64,000 bases of DNA from CAVTUU01 sp045804965 (GCA_045804965.1 JBJMMD010000051.1:62001-126000); one strand, 5' to 3'. Shown: positions 1 through 9,626, counted from the first letter of the stretch. Notes: a model not told the origin generated them from the letters alone. Program-made: numbers and translations.

Positions 1-293
1 GACCGATGCACCTTTTTGGCGTTCCTGGACTCATCGCCATCTTCGTCGGCGTTTGTCTGGGCCTGTTTCTCACCGTCGAGAAATTCGCGAACGATCAGCG
101 CATCGGCACGCGACCCCTCCTGATGCTCGCGGTCTTATTGATCGTCATCGGCACACAATTCTTCGGTCTTGGGCTCCTTGGCGAGTTCCTCGCCCACGAC
201 GCGAATTCGCCGCGCCGAGAACCAGTGTCAGTTGTACGTGAAGGGATCGGTCTCGACGGCGCTGGAAGCGTTGGCATTGATATCACGACCTAG
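1..293 (+). CDS. Glycosyltransferase family 2, C-terminal fragment (5' end outside window)
   Basis: Only the last ~96 codons are present and the frame is open to the window edge. The visible part begins PMHLFGVPGL and has two hydrophobic segments, one around FVGVCLGLFLTV and one around MLAVLLIVIGTQFFGLGLLG. This matches the membrane-anchoring tail of dolichyl-phosphate-mannose/GtrB-like GT2 enzymes, which transfer sugars to polyprenyl phosphate. Assignment rests on this tail, since the catalytic domain lies outside. The stop codon overlaps the GTG start of the next gene (TAGTG), so the two are probably co-transcribed and coupled. Confidence 0.7.
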   Translation, partial: PMHLFGVPGLIAIFVGVCLGLFLTVEKFANDQRIGTRPLLMLAVLLIVIGTQFFGLGLLGEFLAHDANSPRREPVSVVREGIGLDGAGSVGIDITT

Positions 294-1384
294 TGCGGCG
301 AAACCGCCCTCACAGCGCCCAAATGACACATGAGACCGTGAGCGCCGAACCGCCGCGATCGGGGTTGCTTCACCGCGTTGCCTCAATCCCAACACCGATC
401 ATTTTTGTCAGCTCGGTGCTCATCGCCGTTATCTTGCTTTGGAGCGGCGGCTCGCTTGGGGACGTGTTTGACGCCGCTCGCGATGCGGACATCGCTCTCC
501 TTGTAGCCGCGTTCGCGCTGTATCTCGTCGGCCTCGCGATCCTCTGCTTTCGGTGGGATGTGCTCGTCCGAATGGTCAAGGGCATCTCGAACATTCCCCG
601 CGCGGCGGAAGCGTTCTTGACCTCAGTCGTCATCAATTACGCCGCTCCCATCGGTCTCGCCGTTCCGACGAGAGCGGCGCTGACCAAACGGGCGCTTGGG
701 CTCTCCGCCGCGGAGACGGGCGCGGCAGTGCTCTGGGAGATTGGCGCTGACGTCATCGTGCTCGGACTCGGCTCCGCCCTTTGGCTCCTACTCAGTGGAA
801 ATGAGATTTCGGCCCCGTCATCGAACCAACTCCTCGTTTCGGCACTGCTGGTCGTGAGCGCGGTTGCGGTGCTCATCGCCGGAGCGATCTTTCTCAGAAC
901 GAAAACGTCGCATTGGCAGCGGGTCCGCGACACCCTCAAACGAATCCTCTTGTTCCCACGTCATCGGCCGGCGACCGCGGGACTGGCGCTCCTTGTCACC
1001 GTCGTCTACTGGACCGCGCAAGCGATCGTTTTGGCGACCATCTTGCGCGCGCTTGACGGCCCGACTGCGCCCAAATTGATCCTCGGTCTTATCACCATCC
1101 CGGTTTTAGTTGGGATGCTGAGTCCGGTGCCTGGCGGCGCAGGCATTCGCGAGGCACTCATGATCGGCATTGCACATGTCGAGGGCGCAGATTCTGCGGT
1201 GGTTCTGCTCGCGGCGCTGATCTACCGCGTCGCCCTCTTCGCGGCGATCCCGATCCTGTATGCGGGAGTTCGGTTGTGGCTTCGGACTGAAGGGATCCGG
1301 ACGATTTCCCTTGAGGAAATTGCACATTCGCCTGAAAATGGCACAATATCCGTGAATGCTCAGGGCAAAGAACCCTACCGCTAG
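293..1384 (+). CDS. Flippase-like integral membrane protein (LPG synthase TM / UPF0104 family)
   Basis: A 363-residue protein with about eight hydrophobic segments. Near residues 275-295 it has the motif PVPGGAGIREALM, which is typical of the lysylphosphatidylglycerol-synthase transmembrane (AglD/UPF0104) family. Members often sit beside GT2 glycosyltransferases and are thought to act in lipid-linked sugar handling or translocation. The GTG start at 293 overlaps the upstream stop. An ATG at 323 is a possible alternative start, and neither has a strong ribosome site. Context (GT2 before, methyltransferase after) supports an envelope glycan role. The substrate cannot be read from sequence. Confidence 0.8.
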   Translation: MRRNRPHSAQMTHETVSAEPPRSGLLHRVASIPTPIIFVSSVLIAVILLWSGGSLGDVFDAARDADIALLVAAFALYLVGLAILCFRWDVLVRMVKGISNIPRAAEAFLTSVVINYAAPIGLAVPTRAALTKRALGLSAAETGAAVLWEIGADVIVLGLGSALWLLLSGNEISAPSSNQLLVSALLVVSAVAVLIAGAIFLRTKTSHWQRVRDTLKRILLFPRHRPATAGLALLVTVVYWTAQAIVLATILRALDGPTAPKLILGLITIPVLVGMLSPVPGGAGIREALMIGIAHVEGADSAVVLLAALIYRVALFAAIPILYAGVRLWLRTEGIRTISLEEIAHSPENGTISVNAQGKEPYR

Positions 1385-1404
1385 GAATATGACCCGCGCC
1401 GCGG

Positions 1405-2058
1405 GTGACCGAGAGGCAGCGAGTGAGTCAGTCAAACGGCGCCGTGGCGAGCGGCGCGATCGATACGAGCAACTATCGAAAGCACACCCACGCCAACCCG
1501 ATTCAGCGCAGGCTGATCGACCGCTTTCATCGATCGATCCTCAATCAGATCGCGGCATTGGCGCCGGAGACGTTTCTCGACGCCGGGTGCGGCGAGGGGT
1601 TCGTGGCAAAGCTGCTCCTCCAAGAGTTGCCCGGGCTCGCATTGACGGGTTTTGACTTTAATCCCGACGCGGTCGAAGTTGCGAAAGCGAAGAATCCTGG
1701 ATCGACCTTTATGACCGCTAGCATCTTCGATTTGCCGTTCGACGACGACAGCTTTGACGTTGTTGGCTGCTTCGAAGTCCTTGAGCACCAGACCGATCCC
1801 TTGCCGGCACTCAAAGAACTTGCCCGCGTTGCCCGCAAGGCGGTGATTCTCAGCGTGCCGCATGAGCCGTTCTTTTGCTATTCGAATGCCGTGCGCGCGA
1901 AGAACTGGGACATCCGGCCACGCGGCAGCGACCCCGATCACAAGCAATTCTGGAGCCGAAAAGCGTTCGGGCAGTTCGTCGGACAAGAGCTCGAGGTGCA
2001 GACGCTGACCGGATCGTTCCCATGGACCATTTGCGTTGGTTCCAAGCGAGCAAGGTAG
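1405..2058 (+). CDS. Class I SAM-dependent methyltransferase
   Basis: The 217-residue protein has a clear SAM-binding motif I, FLDAGCGEGFVAKLL, near residue 52. It is followed by the acidic motif II region GFDFNPDAVEVAKAKNP, then FDLPFDDDSFDVVGCFEVLEH, the Methyltransf_11/25 pattern. The GTG start follows the flippase gene by 20 bases, so the two probably form one operon. The methyl acceptor is unknown; a glycan or lipid-linked sugar is plausible from the neighbours. No unusual features; length is normal for a single-domain enzyme. Confidence 0.85.
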   Translation: MTERQRVSQSNGAVASGAIDTSNYRKHTHANPIQRRLIDRFHRSILNQIAALAPETFLDAGCGEGFVAKLLLQELPGLALTGFDFNPDAVEVAKAKNPGSTFMTASIFDLPFDDDSFDVVGCFEVLEHQTDPLPALKELARVARKAVILSVPHEPFFCYSNAVRAKNWDIRPRGSDPDHKQFWSRKAFGQFVGQELEVQTLTGSFPWTICVGSKRAR

Positions 2059-2194
2059 GTCCTCACTCTCGCCGGAACTCGTGCTTCTCGCGAGAGCCAC
2101 AGCTACCGTTACTGTGGACAGGGATGGTACGCTAAGAGCAACCAATCGCCTCGCCAGCGATCAGTGTTGACGCGAGCGCGAGGAGCGGCGCGCG

Positions 2195-3823
2195 GTGAGC
2201 ACAACGATTCGCACCTGCCCTGCTTGCGAGCAGGTCAATCCCGGCACAAGTGTCTTTTGCCCCAATTGCGGGCAATCGCTCGCGGCCGTGCCTCCTGTCC
2301 TCGTCCCCAAGCTCAAAGAGACATTCTTCTTCGATGTTCCGGCGTTCCTGCGTGACGCCGAACGTCGCCGTCGTCATCGCCACGAACCCGGCAGCGGAGC
2401 AGGTTGGCTTTGGCTCGGCGGATTGCTAATCGCGATTCCCGTTTTACTGACCGTCAACGTGCAGATGGCCGCCGCGACTTGGACGGCCGGTCTGCTGCTC
2501 GTTGCCTTCGGCTTCTACCGGATGCGTTCCGATCGCCGACTCCTCGCCAATGCCGGCATTGCATTCAACCTGGTCGCGGTCGCCATTCTGGGCGGCATCA
2601 GCTATCGCACGGTTCACGAGCCAACGGCCAACGGCTCGGTGGCGTCGCTCTCCGCGGCAACGGCGGACGCCGAATCCGCCGCGGCTCCAAGCTCGACGGC
2701 AGAGGCGACTACACTCGGCACCGTGGCCATGTTTCGCGGCGATGCCCAGCATACCGGTGTTCATCCCGGCCCTGTCCCCGAGGGCCATCCAGACTTGAAG
2801 TGGCAGCTCGACACCGCTGGGGAGGTCTACTCATCGCCGGTCATTAGCGCTGGAACCGTGTTCATTGGCGCGAAGAGTGGGTATATTTACGCAGTCGACG
2901 AAAAAACAGGCAAGGAACAGTGGAATTTCGACTTGGGCGACTATGTCATCGTCCGCTCATCGCCTGCCGTTTCGAACCAAACGGTCTACGTCGGCGGCGG
3001 CTACAACCTTTTTGCAATTGACCAAGAATCAGGGCGCGAAAAGTGGCGGCTCGAAATTCCCTACGCCAGTCAATCCTCGCCCACGATTACCGGCGGGGTG
3101 GTCTATGTCAGCAGCCAAGAGGGCCATGTGTATGCCGTCGACGCCAACACCGGCAAACAGCTTTGGCATTTCCAGATTGACGGCTTGATCTTCTCGTCCC
3201 CGGCGGTGTCGAAAGGCACGGTGTACATCGGCAGTGATGACGGCAATCTCTACGCGATCAGCGCTGAGTCAGGCAAGATGATATGGAAAATGCCAACCGG
3301 GGGTGAAGTCTACTCGTCGCCGGCGGTAAGTGACGGCAAGATTTACGTCACCAGCAAGAGCCGGGTCACCTATGCGCTCTCCCAGCAAAATGGGTCCATT
3401 CTCTGGCAGCACCCAGTTGGCGGCGAATCATCTCCGGCAGTATCAAATGGCATCGTTTACGTAGGGAGCGAAGACGGCGGACTGTACGCGCTCAATGCCG
3501 ATACCGGTGAGCCCAAGTGGCTCTTCCCCACCGGCAGCCCGATCATTTCGTCGCCAGCAGTCGTCGGCGACACGGTGTTCGTAGCCAGCGGCTCGACCGT
3601 GTATGCGGTCGATGCGAAAACCGGGAATAGGATTTGGAACTTCGCCACATCCGACTCGATTGAATCCTCGCCGGCTGTCGTCGACGGCATGCTCTTCATC
3701 GGCAGCCGCGACGGCTTCCTCTATGCCATCGGCGGCGATCACGTCGATAACGCACTGGCGACGACGCCCGACGGATCCGGCTCTGGTAAGACCAAAGGCA
3801 CCGGCAGCTCGACATCCAAATAG
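2195..3823 (+). CDS. Membrane protein with N-terminal zinc ribbon and extracytoplasmic PQQ-like beta-propeller
   Basis: 542 residues. Residues 7-26 carry two CPxC-type knuckles (CPAC and CPNC), a cytoplasmic zinc ribbon. Two or three hydrophobic segments follow at about 69-145 (WLWLGGLLIAIPVLLTV and later). A Ser/Ala/Thr linker leads to about eight repeats of the pattern VYVGSxDGxLYALdAxTGxxxW, a BamB/PQQ-type propeller. The GTG start is supported by GAGGAG nine bases upstream. No quinone-binding or dehydrogenase residues were recognised, so this is likely a sensing or scaffolding protein rather than a PQQ enzyme. It is convergent with ppc, with only eight bases between stops. Confidence 0.8.
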   Translation: MSTTIRTCPACEQVNPGTSVFCPNCGQSLAAVPPVLVPKLKETFFFDVPAFLRDAERRRRHRHEPGSGAGWLWLGGLLIAIPVLLTVNVQMAAATWTAGLLLVAFGFYRMRSDRRLLANAGIAFNLVAVAILGGISYRTVHEPTANGSVASLSAATADAESAAAPSSTAEATTLGTVAMFRGDAQHTGVHPGPVPEGHPDLKWQLDTAGEVYSSPVISAGTVFIGAKSGYIYAVDEKTGKEQWNFDLGDYVIVRSSPAVSNQTVYVGGGYNLFAIDQESGREKWRLEIPYASQSSPTITGGVVYVSSQEGHVYAVDANTGKQLWHFQIDGLIFSSPAVSKGTVYIGSDDGNLYAISAESGKMIWKMPTGGEVYSSPAVSDGKIYVTSKSRVTYALSQQNGSILWQHPVGGESSPAVSNGIVYVGSEDGGLYALNADTGEPKWLFPTGSPIISSPAVVGDTVFVASGSTVYAVDAKTGNRIWNFATSDSIESSPAVVDGMLFIGSRDGFLYAIGGDHVDNALATTPDGSGSGKTKGTGSSTSK

Positions 3824-3831
3824 CTGTGGCA

Positions 3832-6558
3832 TCATCCCGTGTTCTTCAGCCCGTTCGCGATGCCATTAACGGCGAGCAGCACCGCTCGCACCAGCTGGTC
3901 CGATTCCCCTTCCGTTTGAAGCCGTCGCAGGAGATCGAGCTGAATGAATGAAAGTGGGTCGACGTACGGGTTGCGGCGCTCGATCGAGCGTTGCAAAACC
4001 GGTTCGCGATCGAGTAATCGCCCCTGATTCGTGATTTCTAAAATTAACCGTATCGCGCGATCAAATTCTTCCCGTATGTTCCCCCAGATTCGGTTTCGCA
4101 TCGCTTCGGGCTCGACGAGTTGCACGTACCGCTCCGCGATCTGCGGATCGGCCTTCGCCAGCGCAAGTTCCGCGTTGCTGAGCGTTGCGGTGAAAAACGG
4201 CCAATCGCGGTCCATTTCGCGCAGGAGCTCAATGCCTAACTCAGCGCGCGCTTGTTCGAGCGCCGCGCCGAGACCGTACCATCCGGGAAGCAGGATGCGA
4301 ACCTGTGTCCATGAGAAGACCCACGGGATCGCGCGCAGATCTTCGATCGTGGCGGATTGCGTGCGCCGCGCGGGCCGTGAGCCGAGCTGTAGTCGCGCGA
4401 GTTCATTGATAGGCGTCGCTTGCTCGAAAAACGAGACAAAGTCGGGGTCGCCATAGACGAGATCACGGTAGGCTTTCGAGGACCATGCCTCCATCGCATC
4501 CATCGCCGCTGAGAAGTGCGCCATTTGCGCGTCCGACGGAAACGGAAGCGCGCCAACGGTGCTGACGAGGACCGCGCCGGTGACAAGCTCAAGCTCGCGA
4601 TGAGCGATCTCCGCGGTCGAATAGCGCGCGGACACGACTTCGCCCTGCTCCGTGAGCTTCATCCGCCCGCCAACGGTTCCGGGCGGTTGGGCGAGGATGG
4701 CGACGTTTGTTGGCCCGCCCCCACGCCCGATCGAACCACCCCGGCCATGAAAGAACGTGAATCTGATTTGGCGATCGTGGAACAAGTCGGCGAGTTCGTG
4801 TTGCGCTTTGTAGAGTGACCAGCAGGACCCGAGATAGCCGATGTCCTTGTTGGAATCCGAATACCCGATCATGACCTCTTGCTCACCGGCGACCGATTCG
4901 AGCGCGGCTTGGTAGACCGGTTCGTCCAGCAATCTCGCCATGATTGCGGGCGCTTCGTGCAGCGACTTGCCCTGCTCGAACAGCGGCACGATGCGTAGAA
5001 AAGTGTCGCTACCGCCCACTCCGGCGACCTGCGATTCTTTCATCAGGAGCAGCACCTCAAGCGCATCCGATGCCGCATCCGCACCGGAAATGATGTACGT
5101 CTGAATGGCGCTCCGGTGATCGCTCGTCGCCACGTCGTGAATCATGCGAAACGTCTCAACGACGTCCTTCGTCGTGGGACTGAACGAATCGATATTCGTC
5201 GGAATCAGCGGCCGCGGGTCGGCGATTGCATCGCGCAGAAGCGCTCTGCGGCGCTCGTCGGCAAGCGCCAAGTAATCAGATTCCACTTGGGTCGCGGCGA
5301 GGATTTCTGCCAACGCAGCTTCATGGCGCAATGCGTGGTCGCGGATATCGAGACTCGCACAATGGAATCCGAATACTTCGGCTTGGCGAATGGCGTCGTG
5401 CAAGTCGCCGGCGATTATCAGCGGTTCTTTATGCTCGTTCAGCGCCGCCTCGATGAGGCGCAAGTCGCAGACGAGCTCACTCGGATGTTCGTACTGACCG
5501 GCTTGATCATGCCGCGCCGCGCGAATGCGCTCGCGAATGAGCGTCAGTGCCTGTCGATAGGGTTCGTCGGCGTTCAGGCGGGCGAGGTCTTCGGCAAGTT
5601 GCGGGAACTGTTCGCGGCCGCGTTCGATCAACGGCTGGACAGCGGCGGTCGGCGTCGTCACCATCGTCGAAACCGATAGTCGCCCCGCCAATTCGCCGAG
5701 CATAGACTCAAGCATCTGCAAGGCCATGTCGCGCATCAGCCGCAATGTGTCCCTTGTCACATTGGGTGTTACATTCGGGTTACCGTCCCGATCCCCGCCG
5801 ATCCAGGAGCCGAAGGTCAAGAACGGCGGAACGACGATACCGGCCTCGGGATAAATCTCGCCAGCGGCTTCTTCGATGTCGCGATAGATCGCCGGAGCGA
5901 CATGAACCAGCGTCGAGCGAAAATAGACCAGCCCCGCGCGCACCTCGTCGAGCACGGTCGGCTGAATCGCCCGTACCTCGTTCGAGCTCCAAAGTTCGGC
6001 AATTGTCGAGGCGAGGCGGACGCGAATCCGCTCGTACTCGCGAGGGAGCACGCGGCGCTCGTCCAAATCGCGAATGACGTGAAACACACGAGCCAGCTTG
6101 TCGATGACCGTTCGCCTGCGAGCCTCGGTCGGATGCGCGGTGAGCACGAGTCGCACTTCCGCTCTGTTGAGCAGTTCTTGAAAATCACCGGGTGTCATCC
6201 CCTGCTCAGCCAGGAGCCCAATCGCCTCGGCAATCGAGCCGCGCCTGGGCGCTGGGTGATGTTCCGCCTCATGCCGCCGAATGCGCCGGATCCGCTCGTT
6301 GTCTTCGCACAAATTGATAAGCTGGAAATAGTTGGTAAACGCGCGGATCAAGACGTTCGCTTCCGGGAGCGAGACGCCGGAAACCAGTGCTTGGAGCTGG
6401 TCTCCTGCTTCGCGGTCGCCAGCTCGAAAGGTCTTGGCGAGCGCGCGTACATCCTCTTCGAGATCGAACAATTCCGCGCCGGCCTGGGTGCGGATCACCT
6501 CGCCGAGGAGATCGCCAAGGAGAAAGATATCGTCTGACAGCTTGCGACCTTGTCGCAT
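3832..6558 (-). CDS. ppc: Phosphoenolpyruvate carboxylase
   Basis: Cytosolic anaplerotic enzyme making oxaloacetate from PEP and bicarbonate. Length (908 aa) is typical of bacterial PEPC. The catalytic His is in VLTAHPTEARRRT (His142). The signature GGDRDGNPNVT follows, then MIGYSDSNKDIGYLGSCW and the glycine-rich loop FFHGRGGSIGRGGGPT. The protein ends with the highly conserved NTG C-terminus needed in the active site. It is a single-gene unit: convergent with the propeller gene and divergent from the GNAT gene at 6708. Confidence 0.97.
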   Translation of the reverse strand: MRQGRKLSDDIFLLGDLLGEVIRTQAGAELFDLEEDVRALAKTFRAGDREAGDQLQALVSGVSLPEANVLIRAFTNYFQLINLCEDNERIRRIRRHEAEHHPAPRRGSIAEAIGLLAEQGMTPGDFQELLNRAEVRLVLTAHPTEARRRTVIDKLARVFHVIRDLDERRVLPREYERIRVRLASTIAELWSSNEVRAIQPTVLDEVRAGLVYFRSTLVHVAPAIYRDIEEAAGEIYPEAGIVVPPFLTFGSWIGGDRDGNPNVTPNVTRDTLRLMRDMALQMLESMLGELAGRLSVSTMVTTPTAAVQPLIERGREQFPQLAEDLARLNADEPYRQALTLIRERIRAARHDQAGQYEHPSELVCDLRLIEAALNEHKEPLIIAGDLHDAIRQAEVFGFHCASLDIRDHALRHEAALAEILAATQVESDYLALADERRRALLRDAIADPRPLIPTNIDSFSPTTKDVVETFRMIHDVATSDHRSAIQTYIISGADAASDALEVLLLMKESQVAGVGGSDTFLRIVPLFEQGKSLHEAPAIMARLLDEPVYQAALESVAGEQEVMIGYSDSNKDIGYLGSCWSLYKAQHELADLFHDRQIRFTFFHGRGGSIGRGGGPTNVAILAQPPGTVGGRMKLTEQGEVVSARYSTAEIAHRELELVTGAVLVSTVGALPFPSDAQMAHFSAAMDAMEAWSSKAYRDLVYGDPDFVSFFEQATPINELARLQLGSRPARRTQSATIEDLRAIPWVFSWTQVRILLPGWYGLGAALEQARAELGIELLREMDRDWPFFTATLSNAELALAKADPQIAERYVQLVEPEAMRNRIWGNIREEFDRAIRLILEITNQGRLLDREPVLQRSIERRNPYVDPLSFIQLDLLRRLQTEGESDQLVRAVLLAVNGIANGLKNTG

Positions 6559-6707
6559 CGTTGCTCCCGAAAATTGCGATAGACGTCAACGCGGATTGCA
6601 CGTTACACCGCGCCCACGACCGAAACAAGCAATTGCTTCACAAGATGTCGCAGTCATGTACCATGCGTCGCGCCCAACTGTGGCTGTGAACGAGGAGCCG
6701 CAATCCG

Positions 6708-7271
6708 TTGATCGACCAAGCATGTTGTGTTTATCTCCGGCAGGCCTCGGAGGAAGACGCGGAGATCGTGGCTGGCTGGCGTTCGGAAGAGAGCGTCCGG
6801 CGCTATCAGCCGCTGCATGTCCTGCCGCTGAATGCACTGCGAACCCTCTTGCAAGTACGAAGCGCTAATGTCATCTCTCCAACCGCGGAGGGCGAGTTTC
6901 AGTGGATCGTCGAAACGTCGAACGGACTCGCAGGCTGGATCAGCCTGACCACGATCAGTCGTGAACACGGCATCGCGACGATCGGATACACCATCGGCGA
7001 AGCATTCCGCGGGCAGGGCTATGCCACGGCCGCGGTCAGGGCACTGCTTCCGATCGCATTTGATCCCGCCCACCTCGATCTCGCCCGGCTGGAAGCGGTG
7101 GCGGCGGTGGGTAACATTGCTTCACGCAAGGTGCTCGAACGCACTGGTTTCCGCTACGAAGGAATCGCCCGCGCCTACTTGATCATCAACGGAGAGCGCG
7201 TCGACCACGCGCGCTACGCGCTGCTCCGCGCAGAAACGATCTGGCGCCAATGCACAGGAGCGCACGAATGA
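6708..7271 (+). CDS. GNAT family N-acetyltransferase (RimJ/RimL-like)
   Basis: 187 residues with the GNAT core. The acetyl-CoA loop is GEAFRGQGYATAAVRALLPIAF (about residues 100-121), followed by the RimJ/RimL-type tail RLEAVAAVGNIASRKVLERTGFRYEGIARAYLIINGERVDHARYAL. The start is TTG, with GAGGAG ten bases upstream. Its stop codon overlaps the ATG of the downstream dehydrogenase (ATGA), indicating translational coupling. The acceptor (ribosomal protein, small amine or antibiotic) cannot be told from sequence. Confidence 0.85.
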   Translation: MIDQACCVYLRQASEEDAEIVAGWRSEESVRRYQPLHVLPLNALRTLLQVRSANVISPTAEGEFQWIVETSNGLAGWISLTTISREHGIATIGYTIGEAFRGQGYATAAVRALLPIAFDPAHLDLARLEAVAAVGNIASRKVLERTGFRYEGIARAYLIINGERVDHARYALLRAETIWRQCTGAHE

Positions 7272-8347
7272 CTGCTCAGCCGACGACCTTCCGCATCGCC
7301 GTCATCCCGGGCGACGGCATCGGCAAAGAGGTCATTCCCGAGGGTCTTCGCGTGCTCGAACGCTTGGCGGCTCACTCATCGAACCGCCTTGCCTTCGCGT
7401 TCGAGTCGTTCCCCTGGGGTTGCGAGTACTATCTCGAAACCGGGCGGATGATGGATGCAGACGGACTCGAACGGCTCTCCGCCTTCGATGCGATCTATTT
7501 CGGTGCGGTTGGCTGGCCCGATGTGCCCGATCACGTCAGTCTCTGGGGTCTGCGCCTCGCCATCTGTCTGGGATTTGACCAGTACGTGTGCTTACGGCCC
7601 GTGCGCTTGCTGCCGGGCGTCGAAAGCCCGCTACGTCGGGCGTCACCTGAAACAATGGATTGGATCGTCGTGCGCGAAAACTCTGAAGGTGAGTACGCCG
7701 GGGTCGGCGGCCGTAATTTCAGCGGGCGGGGACTGGGCGAGGAAGTCGCCGTCCAGGCCGCGCTCTTTACTGAACGTGGCTGCGAGCGAAGCATACGCTT
7801 TGCTTTCGAGCTGGCGATGACTCGATCGAAGGGAAAGGTCACGAGCGTCACCAAGAGCAACGCCCAGCAATACGGCATGGTGCTTTGGGACGATGTCTTC
7901 GCCCGGGTCGCCGCGGACTATTCCGACATCGAGACCGAACAATGGCTGGTCGACGCGATGGCCGCGCGTTTCGTGCTCAAGCCCGAGTCGCTCGATGTCG
8001 TCGTCGGCTCGAATCTCTTCGGCGACATCCTCTCAGACCTCGGAAGCGCCGTTGCCGGCAGTCTCGGCATCGCCGCCAGTGCCAACATCGATCCCGAGCG
8101 GCGGCATCCGAGCATGTTCGAACCGGTCCACGGCTCGGCACCCGACATTGCCGGCAAGGGCATCGCCAATCCCATCGCCGCGATCTGGACCGTCGCCATG
8201 ATGCTCGATCATCTTGGTCTTCGCGATGACGCCGCTCGCGTCATGCGCGCCATTGAAGCGACGACCGGTTCCGGCGTCCTCACGCCCGACCTCGGCGGCA
8301 TGGCAAGCACGCGGGAAGTTGGAAATGCAGTGCTTAGACATCTGTGA
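7268..8347 (+). CDS. Tartrate/D-malate-type dehydrogenase (isopropylmalate dehydrogenase family)
   Basis: 359 residues from the ATG at 7268, chosen because it overlaps the upstream stop (ATGA) and gives the usual start TFRIAVIPGDGIGKEVIPE. It is an NAD-linked beta-decarboxylating dehydrogenase. AVGWPDVPDHVSLWGLRLAI and YVCLRPVRLLPGVESPLR are the pattern of tartrate dehydrogenase/decarboxylase and D-malate dehydrogenase rather than LeuB. The metal-binding region is DILSDLGSAVAGSLGIAASANI. No leuCD neighbours are present, which also argues against leucine biosynthesis. Exact substrate (tartrate, D-malate or a 3-isopropylmalate analogue) is not decided. Confidence 0.85.
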   Translation: MTAQPTTFRIAVIPGDGIGKEVIPEGLRVLERLAAHSSNRLAFAFESFPWGCEYYLETGRMMDADGLERLSAFDAIYFGAVGWPDVPDHVSLWGLRLAICLGFDQYVCLRPVRLLPGVESPLRRASPETMDWIVVRENSEGEYAGVGGRNFSGRGLGEEVAVQAALFTERGCERSIRFAFELAMTRSKGKVTSVTKSNAQQYGMVLWDDVFARVAADYSDIETEQWLVDAMAARFVLKPESLDVVVGSNLFGDILSDLGSAVAGSLGIAASANIDPERRHPSMFEPVHGSAPDIAGKGIANPIAAIWTVAMMLDHLGLRDDAARVMRAIEATTGSGVLTPDLGGMASTREVGNAVLRHL

Positions 8348-8490
8348 TAACAACAACTCTGGCTTGAGACCCAGTTGCATCTTCCAATTTCATTTCTGTG
8401 TGAATGGCGCCCATACACTTCACGTGTAATGATCGCTTTGGCGTGCCCAGGACGCGCGCTGACCACGTGGACTGTTACATCCTGCAAGCG

Positions 8491-8557
8491 CAACCACGTC
8501 GCAGTGGTAGGTGTCTTTCGAGCAGGTTGTCGCGGGTTCGGGTCCTGTCTCCCGCTC
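8491..8557 (+). pseudogene. tRNA-Gly-like remnant in a 340-bp intergenic gap
   Basis: The gap 8348-8687 has no convincing protein gene. Within it, CGCAGTGGTAG (8500-8510) resembles a D-arm. GTCGCGGGTTCGGGTCC (8529-8545) and TCTCCCGCTC (8548-8557) resemble the T-arm and 3' acceptor of a tRNA-Gly. The 5' acceptor strand that should be GCGGGAG is absent, the anticodon arm is shortened so no anticodon can be assigned, and CCA is not encoded. It is therefore called a decayed or recombined tRNA fragment rather than a gene. Just downstream, GGCAAT and ATTGCC form a short inverted repeat. Confidence 0.4.
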
Positions 8558-8687
8558 GCGGCAATTCCTAGGAATCCAGATTGCCCTGGCACTCTGAGCG
8601 AGCTCACCGCGTATTCCCAATATTTACCCTCAGCCGCGTCCGCGATGAGCGCGGCCTTGTCTTCGGAACCCCGGTCTATTGCTCGCT

Positions 8688-9626
8688 CTAGACAAGAACA
8701 GGCTCGCGCGCTTCGCTCTCCACGCGCTGGAGGTAGGCGGCGACCGCGCCAGGTCCGGACCTTGGCGCGACCTTTTCGACATCAGGATTGTAGTTCGTGT
8801 TCGTGTTTACATCGTAGACGACCGTGCGGCCATCGACTGACTCGATGAACTCGAAACCGGCGATTTCCAGCTTGTACTTGCGCGCGAACGCGATGATCTG
8901 GCCGACGATCGGTCCGTGGAATCCTGCCCGCAACGCAAAGAGACTACCTGCCGCCTTCGGGTGACCTTTTTCATCCACTTCGCAAGCGTCAGCCGGGCAA
9001 ACCTGAAAACCTCCACGCTCGGTGTCGGCTGTGATTGCGTAGATGAATTCGAACCCGACCGTCTCGATCCGGGTAATGAACGGTTCGCGCGGTTGCACAT
9101 ACTCTTGGAGGAGCGTGATGCCATCGACCGGTTCCTCGAACTCGTCCGAGGCGACATACGCGCGGAACTGGACGAGGTTATCGAAGCGGCGGACGCCGAG
9201 CCCCTTCCCTCCCTGGTTGTGCTTAGTGATGAACGGCGTCGGGAAAGCATGCGCGGCTTCGACAAGACGATCACGTCCGATCACCGCGATGGTTCGCGGC
9301 GTGTCGATGCCGAACGCGCGGAGGAGATTGAGTTGGCGAACTTTGCTGACCTCCATCTCGACGACCGGACGCCCGTTGACGACACGACGGCCGTATGATT
9401 CGAGCCACTCGAGCAAGGCGCGCGTGTAATCCTTCGCGTAGACATGACCACGGGTGTGGGAGGAGGCGGACAGGCGGTTGTAATAGACGCCTTGGGGTGG
9501 CTCCTGGTCGAGATCGATCAGCCCGTCGATGAGCAGCCACTCCCGAGCGTCGATTTCGGCGACAGCGAAGGCACTGGCGAACGGCGGGTACCAATCGGGG
9601 TTCTCGTGGAGGACATAGACAGTCAC
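8688..9626 (-). CDS. ATP-grasp family ligase (RimK-like)
   Basis: 312 residues. The central to C-terminal part shows the ATP-grasp fold: TPFITKHNQGGKGLGVRRF is the ATP-binding lysine and glycine loop (about 152-170), ITLLQEYVQP the purine-contact strand, and EIAGFEFIESVDGRTVVYDVNTNTNYNPD the metal-binding Asp/Asn segment. Such enzymes join a carboxylate, often of an amino acid, to an amine with ATP. The N-terminal ~100 residues (VYVLHENPDWYPPFASAF) are the pre-ATP-grasp domain. The gene stands alone and its substrate is unknown. Confidence 0.8.
   Translation of the reverse strand: MTVYVLHENPDWYPPFASAFAVAEIDAREWLLIDGLIDLDQEPPQGVYYNRLSASSHTRGHVYAKDYTRALLEWLESYGRRVVNGRPVVEMEVSKVRQLNLLRAFGIDTPRTIAVIGRDRLVEAAHAFPTPFITKHNQGGKGLGVRRFDNLVQFRAYVASDEFEEPVDGITLLQEYVQPREPFITRIETVGFEFIYAITADTERGGFQVCPADACEVDEKGHPKAAGSLFALRAGFHGPIVGQIIAFARKYKLEIAGFEFIESVDGRTVVYDVNTNTNYNPDVEKVAPRSGPGAVAAYLQRVESEAREPVLV

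Noticed and set aside
2101..2130. GGACAGGGATG shared with 35440-35450 as a conserved regulatory element
   Set aside because: Only eleven bases agree, the surroundings differ, and the two genes (propeller protein and response regulator) have no evident link.
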